Assembly (NCBI GenBank): GCA_037833965.1
Contig: AP031354.1
Coordinates: 25,212,001 to 25,276,000 of the forward strand
Length of the DNA stretch: 64,000 nucleotides
From: Marchantia polymorpha subsp. ruderalis
Taxonomy: Eukaryota > Streptophyta > Marchantiopsida > Marchantiales > Marchantiaceae
Direction: 5' to 3'
How positions within the stretch are numbered: position 1 is the stretch's first letter; each line of letters opens with the position of its first letter. The position numbers and the translations under genes are program-made. Below the pieces are notes generated by a model that saw only the letters and a program-made list of their open reading frames with translations, made no database searches and had not been told where the DNA came from. This document shows, one piece after another, positions 30,403-43,680 of the stretch.

Positions 30403-33400
30403 GATTCCTGCCGGGCGCGAGGGGGCATCCCTCGGACGCCTCTAGATTCCTGTCGGGCGCGAGGAGACGCTCGTTTCACGGTGTCTGGAACCCGGCCGGG
30501 CGCAAGGGGGACATCTCGGACGCGTCTAGATTCCTGCGTGGCGCGAGGGGGCATCACTCGGACGCATCTATATTCCTGTCGGGCGCGAGGGGACGCGCGT
30601 TTCACGGTGTCTGGGACCCGGCCGGGCGCAAGGGGGATTTCTCGGACTAGTCTAGATTCCTGTGGGGCGCGAGGGGGCATCCCTCGGACGCGTCTATATT
30701 CCAGTCGGGCGCGAGGGGGCATCCCTCGGACGCGTCTATATTCCTGTCGGGCGCGAGGGGATCTCTCGGACGGCCTCTAGATTCCTGTCGGGCGCGAAGG
30801 GGCATCCCTCGGACGCGTCTATATTCCTGTCGGGCGCGAGGGGATCTCTCGGACGGCCTCTACATTCCTGTCGGGCGCGAGGGGGCATCCCTCGGACGGC
30901 CTCTACATTCCTGTCGGGCGCGAAGGGGCAGCCCTCGGACGCGTCTATATTCCTGTCGGGCGCGAGGGGATCTCTCGGACGGCCTCTACATTCCTGTCGG
31001 GCGCGAGGGGGCATCCCTCGGACGCGTCTATATTCCTGTCGGGCGCGAGGGGATCTCTCGGACGGCCTCTACATTCCTGTCGGGCGCGAGGGGGCATCCC
31101 TCGGACGCGTCTATATTCCTGTCGGGCGCGAGGGGATCTCTCGGACGGCCTCTACATTCCTGTCTGGCGCGAAGGGGCATCCCTCGGACGCGTCTATATT
31201 CCTGTCGGGCGCGAGGGGATCTCTCGGACGGCCTCTACATTCCTGTCGGGCGCGAAGGGGCATCCTTCGGACGCGTCTATATTCCTGTCGGGCGCGAGGG
31301 GATCTCTCGGACGGCCTCTACATTCCTGTCGGGCGCGAGGGGGCATCCCTCGGACGCGTCTATATTCCTGTCGGGCGCGAGGGGATCTCTCGGACGTCCT
31401 CTACATTCCTGTCGGGCGCGAGGGGGCATCCCTCGGACGGCCTCTACATTCCTGTCGGGCGCGAAGGGGCAGCCCTCGGACGCGTCTATATTCCTGTCGG
31501 GCGCGAGGGGATCTCTCGGACGGCCTCTACATTCCTGTCGGGCGCGAGGGGGCATCCCTCGGACGCGTCTATATTCCTGTCGGGCGCGAGGGGATCTCTC
31601 GGACGGCCTCTACATTCCTGTCGGGCGCGAGGGGGCATCCCTCGGACGCGTCTATATTCCTGTCGGGCGCGAGGGGATCTCTCGGACGGCCTCTACATTC
31701 CTGTCTGGCGCGAAGGGGCATCCCTCGGACGCGTCTATATTCCTGTCGGGCGCGAGGGGATCTCTCGGACGGCCTCTACATTCCTGTCGGGCGCGAAGGG
31801 GCATCCTTCGGACGCGTCTATATTCCTGTCGGGCGCGAGGGGATCTCTCGGACGGCCTCTACATTCCTGTCGGGCGCGAGGGGGCATCCCTCGGACGCGT
31901 CTATATTCCTGTCGGGCGCGAGGGGATCTCTCGGACGTCCTCTACATTCCTGTCGGGCGCGAAGGGGCATCCCTCGGACGCGTCTATATTCCTGTCGGGC
32001 GCGAGGAGATCTCTCGGACGGCCTCAACATTCCTGTTGGGCGCGAGGGGGCATCTCTCGGACGGCCTCTACATTCCTGTCGGGCGCGAAGGGGCATCCCT
32101 CGGACGCGTCTATATTCCTGTCGGGCGCGAGGGGATCTCTCGGACGGCCTCTACATTCCTGTCGGGCGCGAGGGGGCATCCCTCGGACGCGTCTTTATTC
32201 CTGTCGGGCACGAGGGGATCTCTCGGACGGCCTCTACATTCATGTCGGGCGCGAAGGGGCATCCCTCGGACGCGTCTATATTCCTGTCGGGCGTGAGGGG
32301 AACTCTCGGACGGCCTCTACATTCCTGTCGGGCGTGAGGGGGCATCCCTCGGACGGTCTCTACATTCCTGTCGGGCGCCAAGGGGCATCCCTCGGACGCG
32401 TCTCTATTCCTGTCGGGCGCGAGGGGATCTCTCGGACGACCTCTACATTCCTGTCGGGCGCGAGGAGGCATCCCTCGGACGCGTCTATATTCCTGTCGGG
32501 CGCGAGGGGATCTCTCGGACGGCCTCTACATTCCTGTCGGGCGCGTAGGGGCATCCCTCGGACGCGTCTATATTCCTGTCGGGCGCGAGGGGATCTCTCG
32601 GACGCGTCTATATTCCTGTCGGGCGCGAGGGGATCTCTCGGACGGCCTCTACATTCCTGTCGGGCGCGAGGGGGCATCCCTCGGACGGCCTCTACATTCC
32701 TGTCGGGCGCGAAGGGGCAGCCCTCGGACGCGTCTATATTCCTGTCGGGCGCGAGGGGGCATCCCTCGGACGCGTCTATATTCCTGTCGGGCGCGAGGGG
32801 ATCTCTCGGACGGCCTCTACATTCCTGTCGGGCGCGAGGGGGCATCCCTCGGACGCGTCTATATTCCTGTCGGGCGCGAGGGGATCTCTCGGACGGCCTC
32901 TACATTCCTGTCTGGCGCGAAGGGGCATCCCTCGGACGCGTCTATATTCCTGTCGGGCGCGAGGGGATCTCTCGGACGGCCTCTACATTCCTGTCGGGCG
33001 CGAAGGGGCATCCTTCGGACGCGTCTATATTCCTGTCGGGCGCGAGGGGATCTCTCGGACGGCCTCTACATTCCTGTCGGGCGCGAGGGGGCATCCCTCG
33101 GACGCGTCTATATTCCTGTCGGGCGCGAGGGGATCTCTCGGACGGCCTCTACATTCCTGTCTGGCGCGAAGGGGCATCCCTCGGACGCGTCTATATTCCT
33201 GTCGGGCGCGAGGGGATCTCTCGGACGGCCTCTACATTCCTGTCGGGCGCGAGGGGGCATCCCTCGGACGGTCTCTACATTCCTGTCGGGCGCCAAGGGG
33301 CATCCCTCGGACGCGTCTCTATTCCTGTCGGGCGCGAGGGGATCTCTCGGACGACCTCTACATTCCTGTCGGGCGCGAGGAGGCATCCCTCGGACGCGTC

Positions 33401-36400
33401 TATATTCCTGTCGGGCGCGAGGGGATCTCTCGGACGGCCTCTACATTCCTGTCGGGCGCGAAGGGGCATCCCTCGGACGCGTCTATATTCCTGTCGGGCG
33501 CGAGGAGATCTCTCGGACGGCCTCAACATTCCTGTTGGGCGCGAAGGGGATCTCTCGGACGACCTCTACATTCCTGTCGGGCGCGAGGAGGCATCCCTCG
33601 GACGCGTCTATATTCCTGTCGGGCGCGAGGGGATCTCTCGGACGGCCTCTACATTCCTGTCTGGCGCGAAGGGGCATCCCTCGGACGCGTCTATATTCCT
33701 GTCGGGCGCGAGGGGATCTCTCGGACGGCGTCTACATTCCTGTCTGGCGCGAAGGGGCATCCCTCGGACGCGTCTATATTCCTGTCGGGCGCGAGGGGAT
33801 CTCTCGGACGGCCTCTACATTCCTGTCGGGCGCGAAGGGGCATCCCTCGGACGCGTCTATATTCCTGTCGGGCGCGAGGAGATCTCTCGGACGGCCTCAA
33901 CATTCCTGTTGGGCGCGAGGGGGCATCTCTCGGACGGCCTCTACATTCCTGTCGGGCGCGAAGGGGCATCCCTCGGACGCGTCTATATTCCTGTCGGGCG
34001 CGAGGGGATCTCTCGGACGGCCTCTACATTCCTGTCGGGCGCGAGGGGGCATCCCTCGGACGCGTCTTTATTCCTGTCGGGCACGAGGGGATCTCTCGGA
34101 CGGCCTCTACATTCCTGTCGGGCGCGAAGGGGCATCCCTCGGACGCGTCTATATTCCTGTCGGGCGTGAGGGGAACTCTCGGACGGCCTCTACATTCCTG
34201 TCGGGCGTGAGGGGGCATCCCTCGGACGGTCTCTACATTCCTGTCGGGCGCCAAGGGGCATCCCTCGGACGCGTCTCTATTCCTGTCGGGCGCGAGGGGA
34301 TCTCTCGGACGACCTCTACATTCCTGTCGGGCGCGAGGAGGCATCCCTCGGACGCGTCTATATTCCTGTCGGGCGCGAGGGGATCTCTCGGACGGCCTCT
34401 ACATTCCTGTCGGGCGCGTAGGGGCATCCTTGGACGCGTCTATATTCCTGTCGGGCGCGAGGGGATCTCTCGGACGCGTCTATATTCCTGTCGGGCGCGA
34501 GGGGATCTCTCGGACGGCCTCTACATTCCTGTCGGGCGCGAGGGGGCATCCCTCGGACGGCCTCTACATTCCTGTCGGGCGCGAAGGGGCAGCCCTCGGA
34601 CGCGTCTATATTCCTGTCGGGCGCGAGGGGGCATCCCTCGGACGCGTCTATATTCCTGTCGGGCGCGAGGGGATCTCTCGGACGGCCTCTACATTCCTGT
34701 CGGGCGCGAGGGGGCATCCCTCGGACGCGTCTATATTCCTGTCGGGCGCGAGGGGATCTCTCGGACGGCCTCTACATTCCTGTCTGGCGCGAAGGGGCAT
34801 CCCTCGGACGCGTCTATATTCCTGTCGGGCGCGAGGGGATCTCTCGGACGGCCTCTACATTCCTGTCGGGCGCGAAGGGGCATCCTTCGGACGCGTCTAT
34901 ATTCCTGTCGGGCGCGAGGGGATCTCTCGGACGGCCTCTACATTCCTGTCGGGCGCGAGGGGGCATCCCTCGGACGCGTCTATATTCCTGTCGGGCGCGA
35001 GGGGATCTCTCGGACGGCCTCTACATTCCTGTCTGGCGCGAAGGGGCATCCCTCAGACGCGTCTATATTCCTGTCGGGCGCGAGGGGATCTCTCGGACGG
35101 CCTCTACATTCCTGTCGGGCGCGAGGGGGCATCCCTCGGACGGTCTCTACATTCCTGTCGGGCGCCAAGGGGCATCCCTCGGACGCGTCTCTATTCCTGT
35201 CGGGCGCGAGGGGATCTCTCGGACGACCTCTACATTCCTGTCGGGCGCGAGGAGGCATCCCTCGGACGCGTCTATATTCCTGTCGGGCTTGAGGGGATCT
35301 CTCGGACGGCCTCTACATTCCTGTCGGGCGCGAAGGGGCATCCCTCGGACGCGTCTATATTCCTGTCGGGCGCGAGGGGATCTCTCGGACGGCCTCTACA
35401 TTCCTGTCGGGCGCGAGGGGGCATCCCTCGGACGCGTCTTTATTCCTGTCGGGCACGAGGGGATCTCTCGGACGGCCTCTACATTCCTGTCGGGCGCGAA
35501 GGGGCATCCCTCGGACGCGTCTATATTCCTGTCGGGCGTGAGGGGAACTCTCGGACGGCCTCTACATTCCTGTCGGGCGTGAGGGGGCATCCCTCGGACG
35601 GTCTCTACATTCCTGTCGGGCGCCAAGGGGCATCCCTCGGACGCGTCTCTATTCCTGTCGGGCGCGAGGGGATCTCTCGGACGACCTCTACATTCCTGTC
35701 GGGCGCGAGGAGGCATCCCTCGGACGCGTCTATATTCCTGTCGGGCGCGAGGGGATCTCTCGGACGGCCTCTACATTCCTGTCGGGCGCGTAGGGGCATC
35801 CCTCGGACGCGTCTATATTCCTGTCGGGCGCGAGGGGATCTCTCGGACGCGTCTATATTCCTGTCGGGCGCGAGGGGATCTCTCGGACGGCCTCTACATT
35901 CCTGTCGGGCGCGAGGGGGCATCCCTCGGACGGCCTCTACATTCCTGTCGGGCGCGAAGGGGCAGCCCTCGGACGCGTCTATATTCCTGTCGGGCGCGAG
36001 GGGGCATCCCTCGGACGCGTCTATATTCCTGTCGGGCGCGAGGGGATCTCTCGGACGGCCTCTACATTCCTGTCGGGCGCGAGGGGGCATCCCTCGGACG
36101 CGTCTATATTCCTGTCGGGCGCGAGGGGATCTCTCGGACGGCCTCTACATTCCTGTCTGGCGCGAAGGGGCATCCCTCGGACGCGTCTATATTCCTGTCG
36201 GGCGCGAGGGGATCTCTCGGACGGCGTCTACATTCCTGTCTGGCGCGAAGGGGCATCCCTCGGACGCGTCTATATTCCTGTCGGGCGCGAGGGGATCTCT
36301 CGGACGGCCTCTACATTCCTGTCGGGCGCGAAGGGGCATCCCTCGGACGCGTCTATATTCCTGTCGGGCGCGAGGGGATCTCTCGGAAGGCCTCTACATT

Positions 36401-36442
36401 CCTGTCGGGCGCGAAGGGGCATCCCTCGGACGCGTCTAGATT
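30403..36442. repeat. 41/42-bp satellite, about 145 monomers (6 kb)
   Basis: The largest satellite block in the window. Higher-order repetition is visible: near-identical segments start at about 30736, 31277 and 31818 (541-bp steps), and at 32151, 34024 and 35396 (1.87- and 1.37-kb steps). Markers are AGGGGCAGCCCTCG, CGCCAAGGGGCATC, GGGCACGAGG and GGCGTGAGGGG variants. The longest frame spans 669 codons and is phase-rotating, so it is not a gene. Confidence 0.96.
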
Positions 36443-36495
36443 CTCCAAAAAATACGGAAAAATGACTCTGACTTGGACTACCTTAGGAGCTTTAT

Positions 36496-36618
36496 GATTT
36501 GCGGAAGTTCCACAGAGTGTGGTCACCCATCCAAGACCTATACGGTTCCAAGGGCGCTTAACCGCGGGGTTCTGATGGGATCTGGCATACCAGCCGTGAT
36601 GCGATCGGAATCACGTCC
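36496..36618 (-). pseudogene. 5S rRNA-like element, type beta, unit 3
   Basis: Same sequence type as 20472-20594, with boxes A and C kept. Confidence 0.6.
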
Positions 36619-37493
36619 ATGAAAGAGTCCCCTGAGATTTTGTTATCTTGTCCTGTGATAATTATTCGTTTGAGAGATAAAAGAATAAAAAATAAAATAA
36701 AAGCAAAAAAATAAAAGTTTAAAAAACAATGAGATAGATATATAAACGAATTCCATAAAAGATTACCAAGGAGATAACAGATAAATACGACTCTGACTCG
36801 GAAGTATGATCTGAACCGTTGATCTCTGAACCAATGTTAGGATTTCTTTCTGAATTATTAGTAATCCTGGATAGAAATGGTTCCCTTTAGAATTTGGCAA
36901 TCAGATCAGTAATTTTTATTTATGATGTTTTAATTCTTTTTTTCTTAGAAACTGATATTCCTGCAACAAACTTGCATGAAAATCTCTTTGAATAAACTTC
37001 GTTATGGAATTCTGCAAGAATGGAGCCCAAGATAATTTGAAGTTATAAAATTTGAACCTCGAAAAACAATTGAGACCGACACGTGTTCAGTATTCTCGCA
37101 TTAATGGCACGGGTATTGTAATCTCAGGTCTTACGCGTATGAATACTGCAGCTGCACCTTCCCTCTCGTCCCTTCGGGGACATCTGAGTCACTGAGGGAA
37201 GACATGGACTTGACTGACGACTGGCGAAAGACATCTTTCCTGGATGCCGATCCTTCGGGGATCTCCCGGACGGCCTCCATAAACGATTACGGATAGAAAC
37301 AGTAACATTTAGAAATTACCAATCAGGTTAGAAATTATTGTTTATTAATTATTGTTTTCTATTTCGAAAATGATATTCATGCAATAAATCTGCATCTTTT
37401 TTAATAGACTTGGCTATACAAATTCTGCAAGAATTGAGCCCAAGATAATCTGGAGTTATAAACATTTGAAACTAGAAAAACATTTGAGAGCGC

Positions 37494-37559
37494 CACGTGT
37501 TCCGTATTCTCGCATTAAAGGCATGAGTGTTGTAATCTCAGGTCTTACGCGTATAAATA
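37494..37559 (+). promoter_or_regulatory. Promoter-like G-box/TATAAATA block, unit 3
   Basis: CACGTG at 37494 and TATAAATA at 37552, with flanks as in unit 1. Confidence 0.4.
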
Positions 37560-38769
37560 CTGCAGCTGCACCTCCCCTCTCGTCTCTTCGGGGACATCCG
37601 ATCAGCGTCCGTTGGTAGCCGCTGATCGGCCGGGCGCAAGGGGAAGGTGAGTGGCGCGTCCCCTTGCGCCCTTGGCAGGAACTTGCAAATCGGCACAAAA
37701 TTGAAAGCAAGAATTGAAGAAGAGAGGATGAGGGGAAGGCGAGCAGCAGCAGCAGGGCCAGAGAAAGGGGGAGAGAGAGAGAGAGAGGGCGGAGACAGAG
37801 AGAACAAGCGAGAGCGAGAGCGCGCAGTGGCGAGCGGCTTTGGGGCTTTAGGTTTAGGGTAGCAGGAGCACAGCAGCGGCAGCAGCAGGAGGCATACCAG
37901 CCCTGATGTGATCGAATCATGGCGCATTTTGTTATCTTTTCCTATGATAATCACTCGCATGAGAGATGAAGGAATAAGAAATGAAATAAAAAAATAAAAC
38001 CAATGGATCAAATGGATAAAATAAAAAACTCGAATAAAAAGACAAAACTAAAGACTCTGAAGAATGATCTGAACAGTTGATCTTTGAGCCAATGTTGAGA
38101 TTATTTTTTTTTAATTATAAATGATCATGGATAGATGAATATGACTCTGACTCTTGACTCTGAAGTATGATCTGAGCCGTTGATCTTTGTATCAATGTTG
38201 GGATTTCTCTTCGATTCTAAATAATCATGGATAGAAACAGAAACATTTAGAAATAAGCAATCGGGTTAGAAATTATAATTTATTATGCACTTTTTTTTCT
38301 ATTTAAAAATGATACTCATGCAATAAATTTGCATCTTTTTGAATAGACTTGGCTATAGAATCCTGCAAGAATTGAGCCCAAGAAAATCTGGAGTTATGAA
38401 AATTTGATAACTCGATTCTTGACTGACCGTCAGTCGTTAGTCGAGTTCATATCCTTCCTCAGTGACTCTAATCGATAGAAGAGTGGCCTTAGAGATTTAT
38501 TTTTAATATGTTAACTTATTATTTTTTTATGTCACTGTTTCTCTACATTTTCGTAATTATATTTATTTTAATGCAATCATTTCTTTACATTTGACTGATT
38601 GAATATTTTCTGAAATGTTCTCTTTAGATTTTACTTTTTTATTTTTCATGGAATTTTTTTTAATGTGCTTGTTTCTTTCTGAATATGTGATTACATATTT
38701 ATTATTTTCTTAATTATCTCATGATAATTAAGAAAATAATATAACAAAACCCCCCGGGACCCTTTCATC

Positions 38770-38892
38770 GACGTGATGTCCATCACGTCCGGACTGGTGT
38801 AACCCAGATCCGATAAGACCGCTGCGATTCTTCCCTTGGCACGGAAGAGGTCTGGGATGGGTGACCTCCACTCCGTGGAACTTCCGCAGATC
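38770..38892 (+). pseudogene. 5S rRNA-like element, type alpha, box A altered, unit 3
   Basis: Same altered box A as at 10568 and 22746. Confidence 0.58.
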
Positions 38893-38976
38893 ATAAACAT
38901 GAAAAAGTTCCTAAACTCCTTTTCGTTTTTTTTATTTTTTTATTTTTTTTAAAATTTTATAAGAGGGGTCGATTCT

Positions 38977-39158
38977 ATGAATGCGACCGTGGCCCCTCGG
39001 ACCCTCGTACATACGAGGTACGATGTCAACAGTATGAGGTACGGAGGATGTGCGACCGTGGCCCCTCGGACCCTCGTACATACGAGGTACGATGTCAGCA
39101 GTACGAGGTACGGAGGATATGCGACCGTGGCCCCTCGGACCCTCGTACATACGAGGTA
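38977..39158 (+). repeat. 69-bp repeat, about 2.6 copies, junction of units 3 and 4
   Basis: Matches 22953-23134, including the GGATGTGCGACC variant. Confidence 0.88.
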
Positions 39159-39171
39159 AAATTCAAATTCA

Positions 39172-39296
39172 ATATTCAAAATCTCCAGAAACGCCTTGTA
39201 CACGTGCTCCTCCGCTGAAAATCGTGTCTTGACTTTGTTGATAAAGTTGATGGTCTGATCAGAGGCCGAAGACCCTTCCTCCCTTGAACGCTTCAT
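39172..39296 (-). pseudogene. SIN3: SIN3-like PAH fragment, minus strand, copy 4
   Basis: Same as copy 3. Confidence 0.6.
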
Positions 39297-39748
39297 CCTC
39301 CTTCGCCCTTCAGAAACACAGCTCACTTCTATGAACACAGCTGGAACTCAGCACGAAATTGAAACAAGATTTTTGAAGCGAGTCGATTGAGGAGGGAGAG
39401 CGTCTTACCTTCCCTTGCGCCCGCACAGGATCGAGACGAGCGTCAGGAGGACAGGTGGCGCGTCCCTTCGCGCTATGGACCAGATGACACTACCCAAGAC
39501 TTTCAAAGGCAGCAGGAACTTGGACAGCACAAAATTGAATGCAGGAACTTGGATTTTAGCAAATTGGAAGGTGAACGCGTCTTACCTTCCCCTCGCTCCC
39601 GCCGTGCCAAGAAAAATCGCTATGCTGTTGCGCTTCTGGCTGGTTGACGAGCGGAAACACGAAAGGCTGGAACGAGACGAGAGGAGGAGCGAGTGCGAGA
39701 CGAGCGAGAGCGCGCAGTGCCGAGCGGGTTTAGGGTTTAGGTATAGGG

Positions 39749-41131
39749 TCACTCAGAAAAGACATGAATTCCACCCCTAAAACCCCCAGGGAGAGCGGGA
39801 GGCAGGGAGGGAAGACCTGAGCCAGGCGTGCAAGCCTCCGCTCGCCCAGACCCAGGGGTCAGAGGACTAATTTCAATAAACTCCAATCCATTGCCATCAG
39901 GATCGCAACAGAATATTGAGGGCACCATGCTGTGCTGGTACGGTATCCCTTCAAAAGAGAAATGAGGGTGTACGTTATAACAAAGCTTGTAGTCTGAACC
40001 ACATCAAATCGTGTATATATACAACTGCAAACACATTAGAAAATTCAAGGTCAGCCTAAAATCCCAGTTTGCAACTACTATATGCTCACCTGCTTTCTCA
40101 AGTGTTTGTCGAAGACCTTCAACATTCTTGCAGTTTAAGCATGCATGTCTGTCGAAACCACCATGCCCAGGCCGACCGTGAACTGGATCAGGGTTGGGAA
40201 CCTCCATGATATGAATACCCTCAGCTCCCAAAAGTAACCAAGCTCCTCTATACGGAAGCTCTGGTCTATCTGGACTAGTCATCAAACCTATGGGAATGAA
40301 TAAAAGATGGTTAGCTATTTGATGAAAGCGGTTCGTTACTCACAGATTGCTGGAATGCATCCTTCGCTGTATTTCATTTCCTCCTATGTCTAAGACTGAC
40401 ATAACTGTCAAATTAAATGGTACACATACCCAAAATTCCACAGTAAAAATCCAACGATTTCTCCAGGTTCTCGCAACGAAAGGCGACATGATTCAGCCCT
40501 TTGAACTGGACTGCAATACCCAAACGCACGTAGAATTACTTCGCAGCCATCCATGCACTAGTTGATTGAATAAGAAGAATGACATTGTTTCATGAATAGT
40601 ATTCATATTGATGAATCAAATATATCTGCAAGTTTTTCCATCGATCGAGTTTGGCACCAATCTCTTTCCCTTGATAATATGGAACAAATGAATGAAAACA
40701 GACATGATTGTATGTGACTACAATAAAATTTACTTACAATTAGTCGACTGTGACAATCTACGAATGAAAATTTGCTGAAAATTTATCTATAAATGCTGAA
40801 AATGATGACAAACTTCACAGGTTTGGAATAGAAACGTACATGAAGGAGAAACCGTGAGAGATTTCGAGTGAACATCTGCAGGCTCTTTTGAAGATTTTGT
40901 ATCTTTGAAGGTTGGAGGTGCTTCCTCTTCAGTATTTTCCATCGGCAAATTCATGAAGTCTACACTGTTGTCGCGTTGAAATTTCTCCTCGGGTAGAGAC
41001 ACACCATGAACTGCCCCACGGGAGCCCAGGTCATGCTCAGTGGACACAGATCCTTCTTCCGCTCTTCCTTCGTCCTTCAACATGTCCAATTCTTCAAGTT
41101 GATGGTTCTCCGCTGCTATGGCAGTTTTCAT
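39749..41131 (-). CDS. VOC/glyoxalase-like protein, copy 4
   Basis: Exons 41131-40840, 40510-40430, 40287-40090 and 39948-39749. It has the conservative change L123I at the end of exon 2. Metal ligands and splice sites are intact. The intron 2 acceptor context is CCCATAG instead of CCAATAG, as in units 5 and 6. Confidence 0.84.
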
Positions 41132-41996
41132 GAGTTTTTATGTGACAGTGGAATGAGGTATGAGGTAGCTGATCCCTGCCCCTGCCCCTGGGTCTGGGCG
41201 AACGCAGGCTTCCAGGCCTTCCTCACTTCCTCCCTTCTTCCCTGCCTCCCGCTTGCACGCCTGCTCAGGTCTTCCCTCCCTCCCTCCCTCCCGAGCCCCC
41301 TCCTGGCATTTCGCCCCTCTTCCTTACGACCGAAATCGAAACACGCCCACTCCGCCTCTCGCTTTTCTCTCCTGCGCCCCTCCTCCCTGCTCCCGGATCG
41401 GACCCTCCTCACAAACGACAGCAAAGAGACAGTGGCAGACGGCGCTTGTAACTCAGGTGACTACTGGAACAGAATGGACGACTGGACCCTGATGCGGCTG
41501 AACTGCACCTCACCCCATATATATAGGTCGTCTATGCTATGTCCTCCGAATGAGGTAGCTGATCCCTGCCCTGCCCCTGGGTCTGGTCGAGCGCAGGCTT
41601 CCAGGCCTTTACTCACTTCCTCCCTTCTTCCCTGCCTCCCGCTTGCACGTCTTCCTTCCCTGACTCCCGCTCCCCCCCCCCTCCTCACTAAAGGCTCAAC
41701 ACTTTTTGGGGGAACGCGAGGGAGCTGATCCCTGCCCCTGCCCCCCGCTGCCTCCCGCTTGCATGCCTGGCGCAGGTGTTCCCTCCCTGCCTCCCGCTCA
41801 ATGATGTGAAAACAAACAGAACACAATTCATTTCATTTTAGCTCATTGACGATGTCTTCATTCAGTGGCCAGTCACGGTCCCACGATTCTTGACTGACTA
41901 GTGACTGACCCCACGGTTTATTTCCCATGAAAATTTGATAACTCGATTCTTGACTGACCGTCAGTCGTTAGTCGAGTTCATATCCTTCCTCAGTGA

Positions 41997-42020
41997 CCCT
42001 AAACCCTAAACCCTAAACCC
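41997..42020 (+). repeat. Interstitial telomeric block (CCCTAAA)3, unit 4
   Basis: Identical to 2860-2883. The C-rich zone before it is about 25 bp shorter than in unit 1. Confidence 0.85.
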
Positions 42021-42889
42021 GCTCGCCACCGCGCGCTCTCCCTGTGTTGATCAGCTCTCTGGAGAAAAAGATGATATGGACGAGGGAGGGGTCGAGTTTT
42101 TATTTATTACTTTATGTTTTTATATATTTTTGTATTATTACTTCATGCTTTTTATATGTCTACTTATTAATTACTTTATGTTTTTATATGTTTAATTTAT
42201 ATATATTATTATTTATTTCTTTATGGATTTATTGCTGATATGTGTATATACTGATTTCTTTATGGATTTCTTTTAATAATATATATAAAAAAATTAACTA
42301 AAAAATACATTTATATATATAAATCTATCTTTTACAATATATTTTATATATATATTATGTCTGGGACGGGTGACCTCCACTCCGTGGAACTTCCGCAAAT
42401 CAAACATTAAAATGTTCCTAAAGTCGGGTCAGCAGGTAAAAGGTACGATGTCAACAGTATGAGGTACGGAGGGTATGCGACCTTGGCCCCTCGTACTATC
42501 CGAGGTAATAATCTGGCGCTGCCCCTGGCGCATTGGGCGCATTTCTTGGAGTTCGGCAGTCTCCTTGTTCGAATGCGAGGGAGGAAAGGGGGAAAGAGAT
42601 GTATCCGAAACATAGAAAACCATGAAGTAATAAATAAGTAAACATATAAAAACATAAAGTAATAAATAAAAAAACAAAAGGCAATAAATAAAAACCAGAA
42701 AGAAACATAAAGTTATAAATAAAAAACATATTAAAACATAAATTTAAAAATTTAAAAATATATAAAAACATAAAGTAAGGAAAAAACATGTCGGAGGATA
42801 AAATAATAAATAATTAAACATAGAAAACCATAAAGTAATCAACAAGTAAACATATAAATTCATAAAGTAATAAATAAAAACTCGACTGA

Positions 42890-42946
42890 CGACTGACGGT
42901 CTGACTGCGGACTGACGGGGTCAGTCCGCAGTCAGACCGTCAGTCG
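42890..42946. repeat. Perfect 27-bp-arm palindrome, unit 4
   Basis: Arms 42890-42916 and 42920-42946 with a GGG spacer. Confidence 0.95.
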
Positions 42947-43419
42947 TGTTCATGTCTTTCCTCAGTGACCCTCTATCTTAACCCTAAACCCGCTCGGCAC
43001 TGCGCGCTCTCGCTCGTCTCGCACTCGCTCCTCCTCTCGACTCGTTCCAGCCTTTCGTGTTTCCGCTCGTCGACCAGCCAGAAGCGCAACAGCATAGCGG
43101 TTTTTCCGGGCACGGCGGGCGCAAGGGAAAGGTAAGACGCGCTCATCTTCCAATTTGCTAAAATCCAAGTTCCTGCATTCAATTTTGTGCTGTCCAAGTT
43201 CCTGCTGCCTTTGAAAGTCTTGGGTAGTGTCATCTGCTCCATAGCGCGAAGGGACGCCCCACCTGTCCTCCTGACGCTCGTCTCGATCCTGTGCGGGCGC
43301 AAGGGGAGGTAAGACGCTCTCCCTCCTCAATCGACTCGCTTCAGAAATCTTGTTTCAATTTCGTACTGGTTCCAGCTGTGTTCATAGAAGTGAGCTGTGT
43401 TTCTGAAGGGCGAAGGAGG

Positions 43420-43680
43420 ATGAAGCGGTCGAGGGAGGAAGGGTCTTCGGCCTCTGATCAGACCATCAACTTTATCAACAAAGTCAAGAGACGATTTTCA
43501 GCGGAGGAGCACGTGTACAAGGCGTTTCTGGAGATTTTGAATATGTACCGAAAAGGCTTTTCAATTACTTCTTTCGCAGACAGTGCAAACCCATTCTCCA
43601 ATCTACCCGCCCACCTCCTCCAGAAGCGCACCAGCCAGTCTTCTTCTTCTTCTTCTTCTTCTTCTTCCTTGAAGCCCTAG
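43420..43680 (+). pseudogene. SIN3: SIN3-like PAH fragment, plus strand, copy 4
   Basis: Same 86-residue frame as the other plus-strand copies. Confidence 0.6.

Larger units (their letters stand above)
23148..39171. repeat. Array unit 3 (full type, 16 kb)
   Basis: The longest unit. The satellite is expanded to 6 kb while the inner 69-bp repeat has contracted to 2.5 copies. Confidence 0.92.
39172..43544. repeat. 579-bp inverted repeat pair, unit 4
   Basis: Arms 39172-39751 and 42966-43544. The left arm carries CTCGCTCCCGCC and AAAAATCGC, variants shared with units 5-7 and absent from units 1-3. Confidence 0.87.

Noticed and set aside
34430-36439. Open frame of 669 codons, with similar frames of 480-611 codons across the satellite blocks
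   Set aside because: The GC-rich 41/42-bp monomer lacks stop codons on both strands, frames rotate every 83 bp, and opposite-strand frames are equally open. There is no gene-like start, domain or intron.
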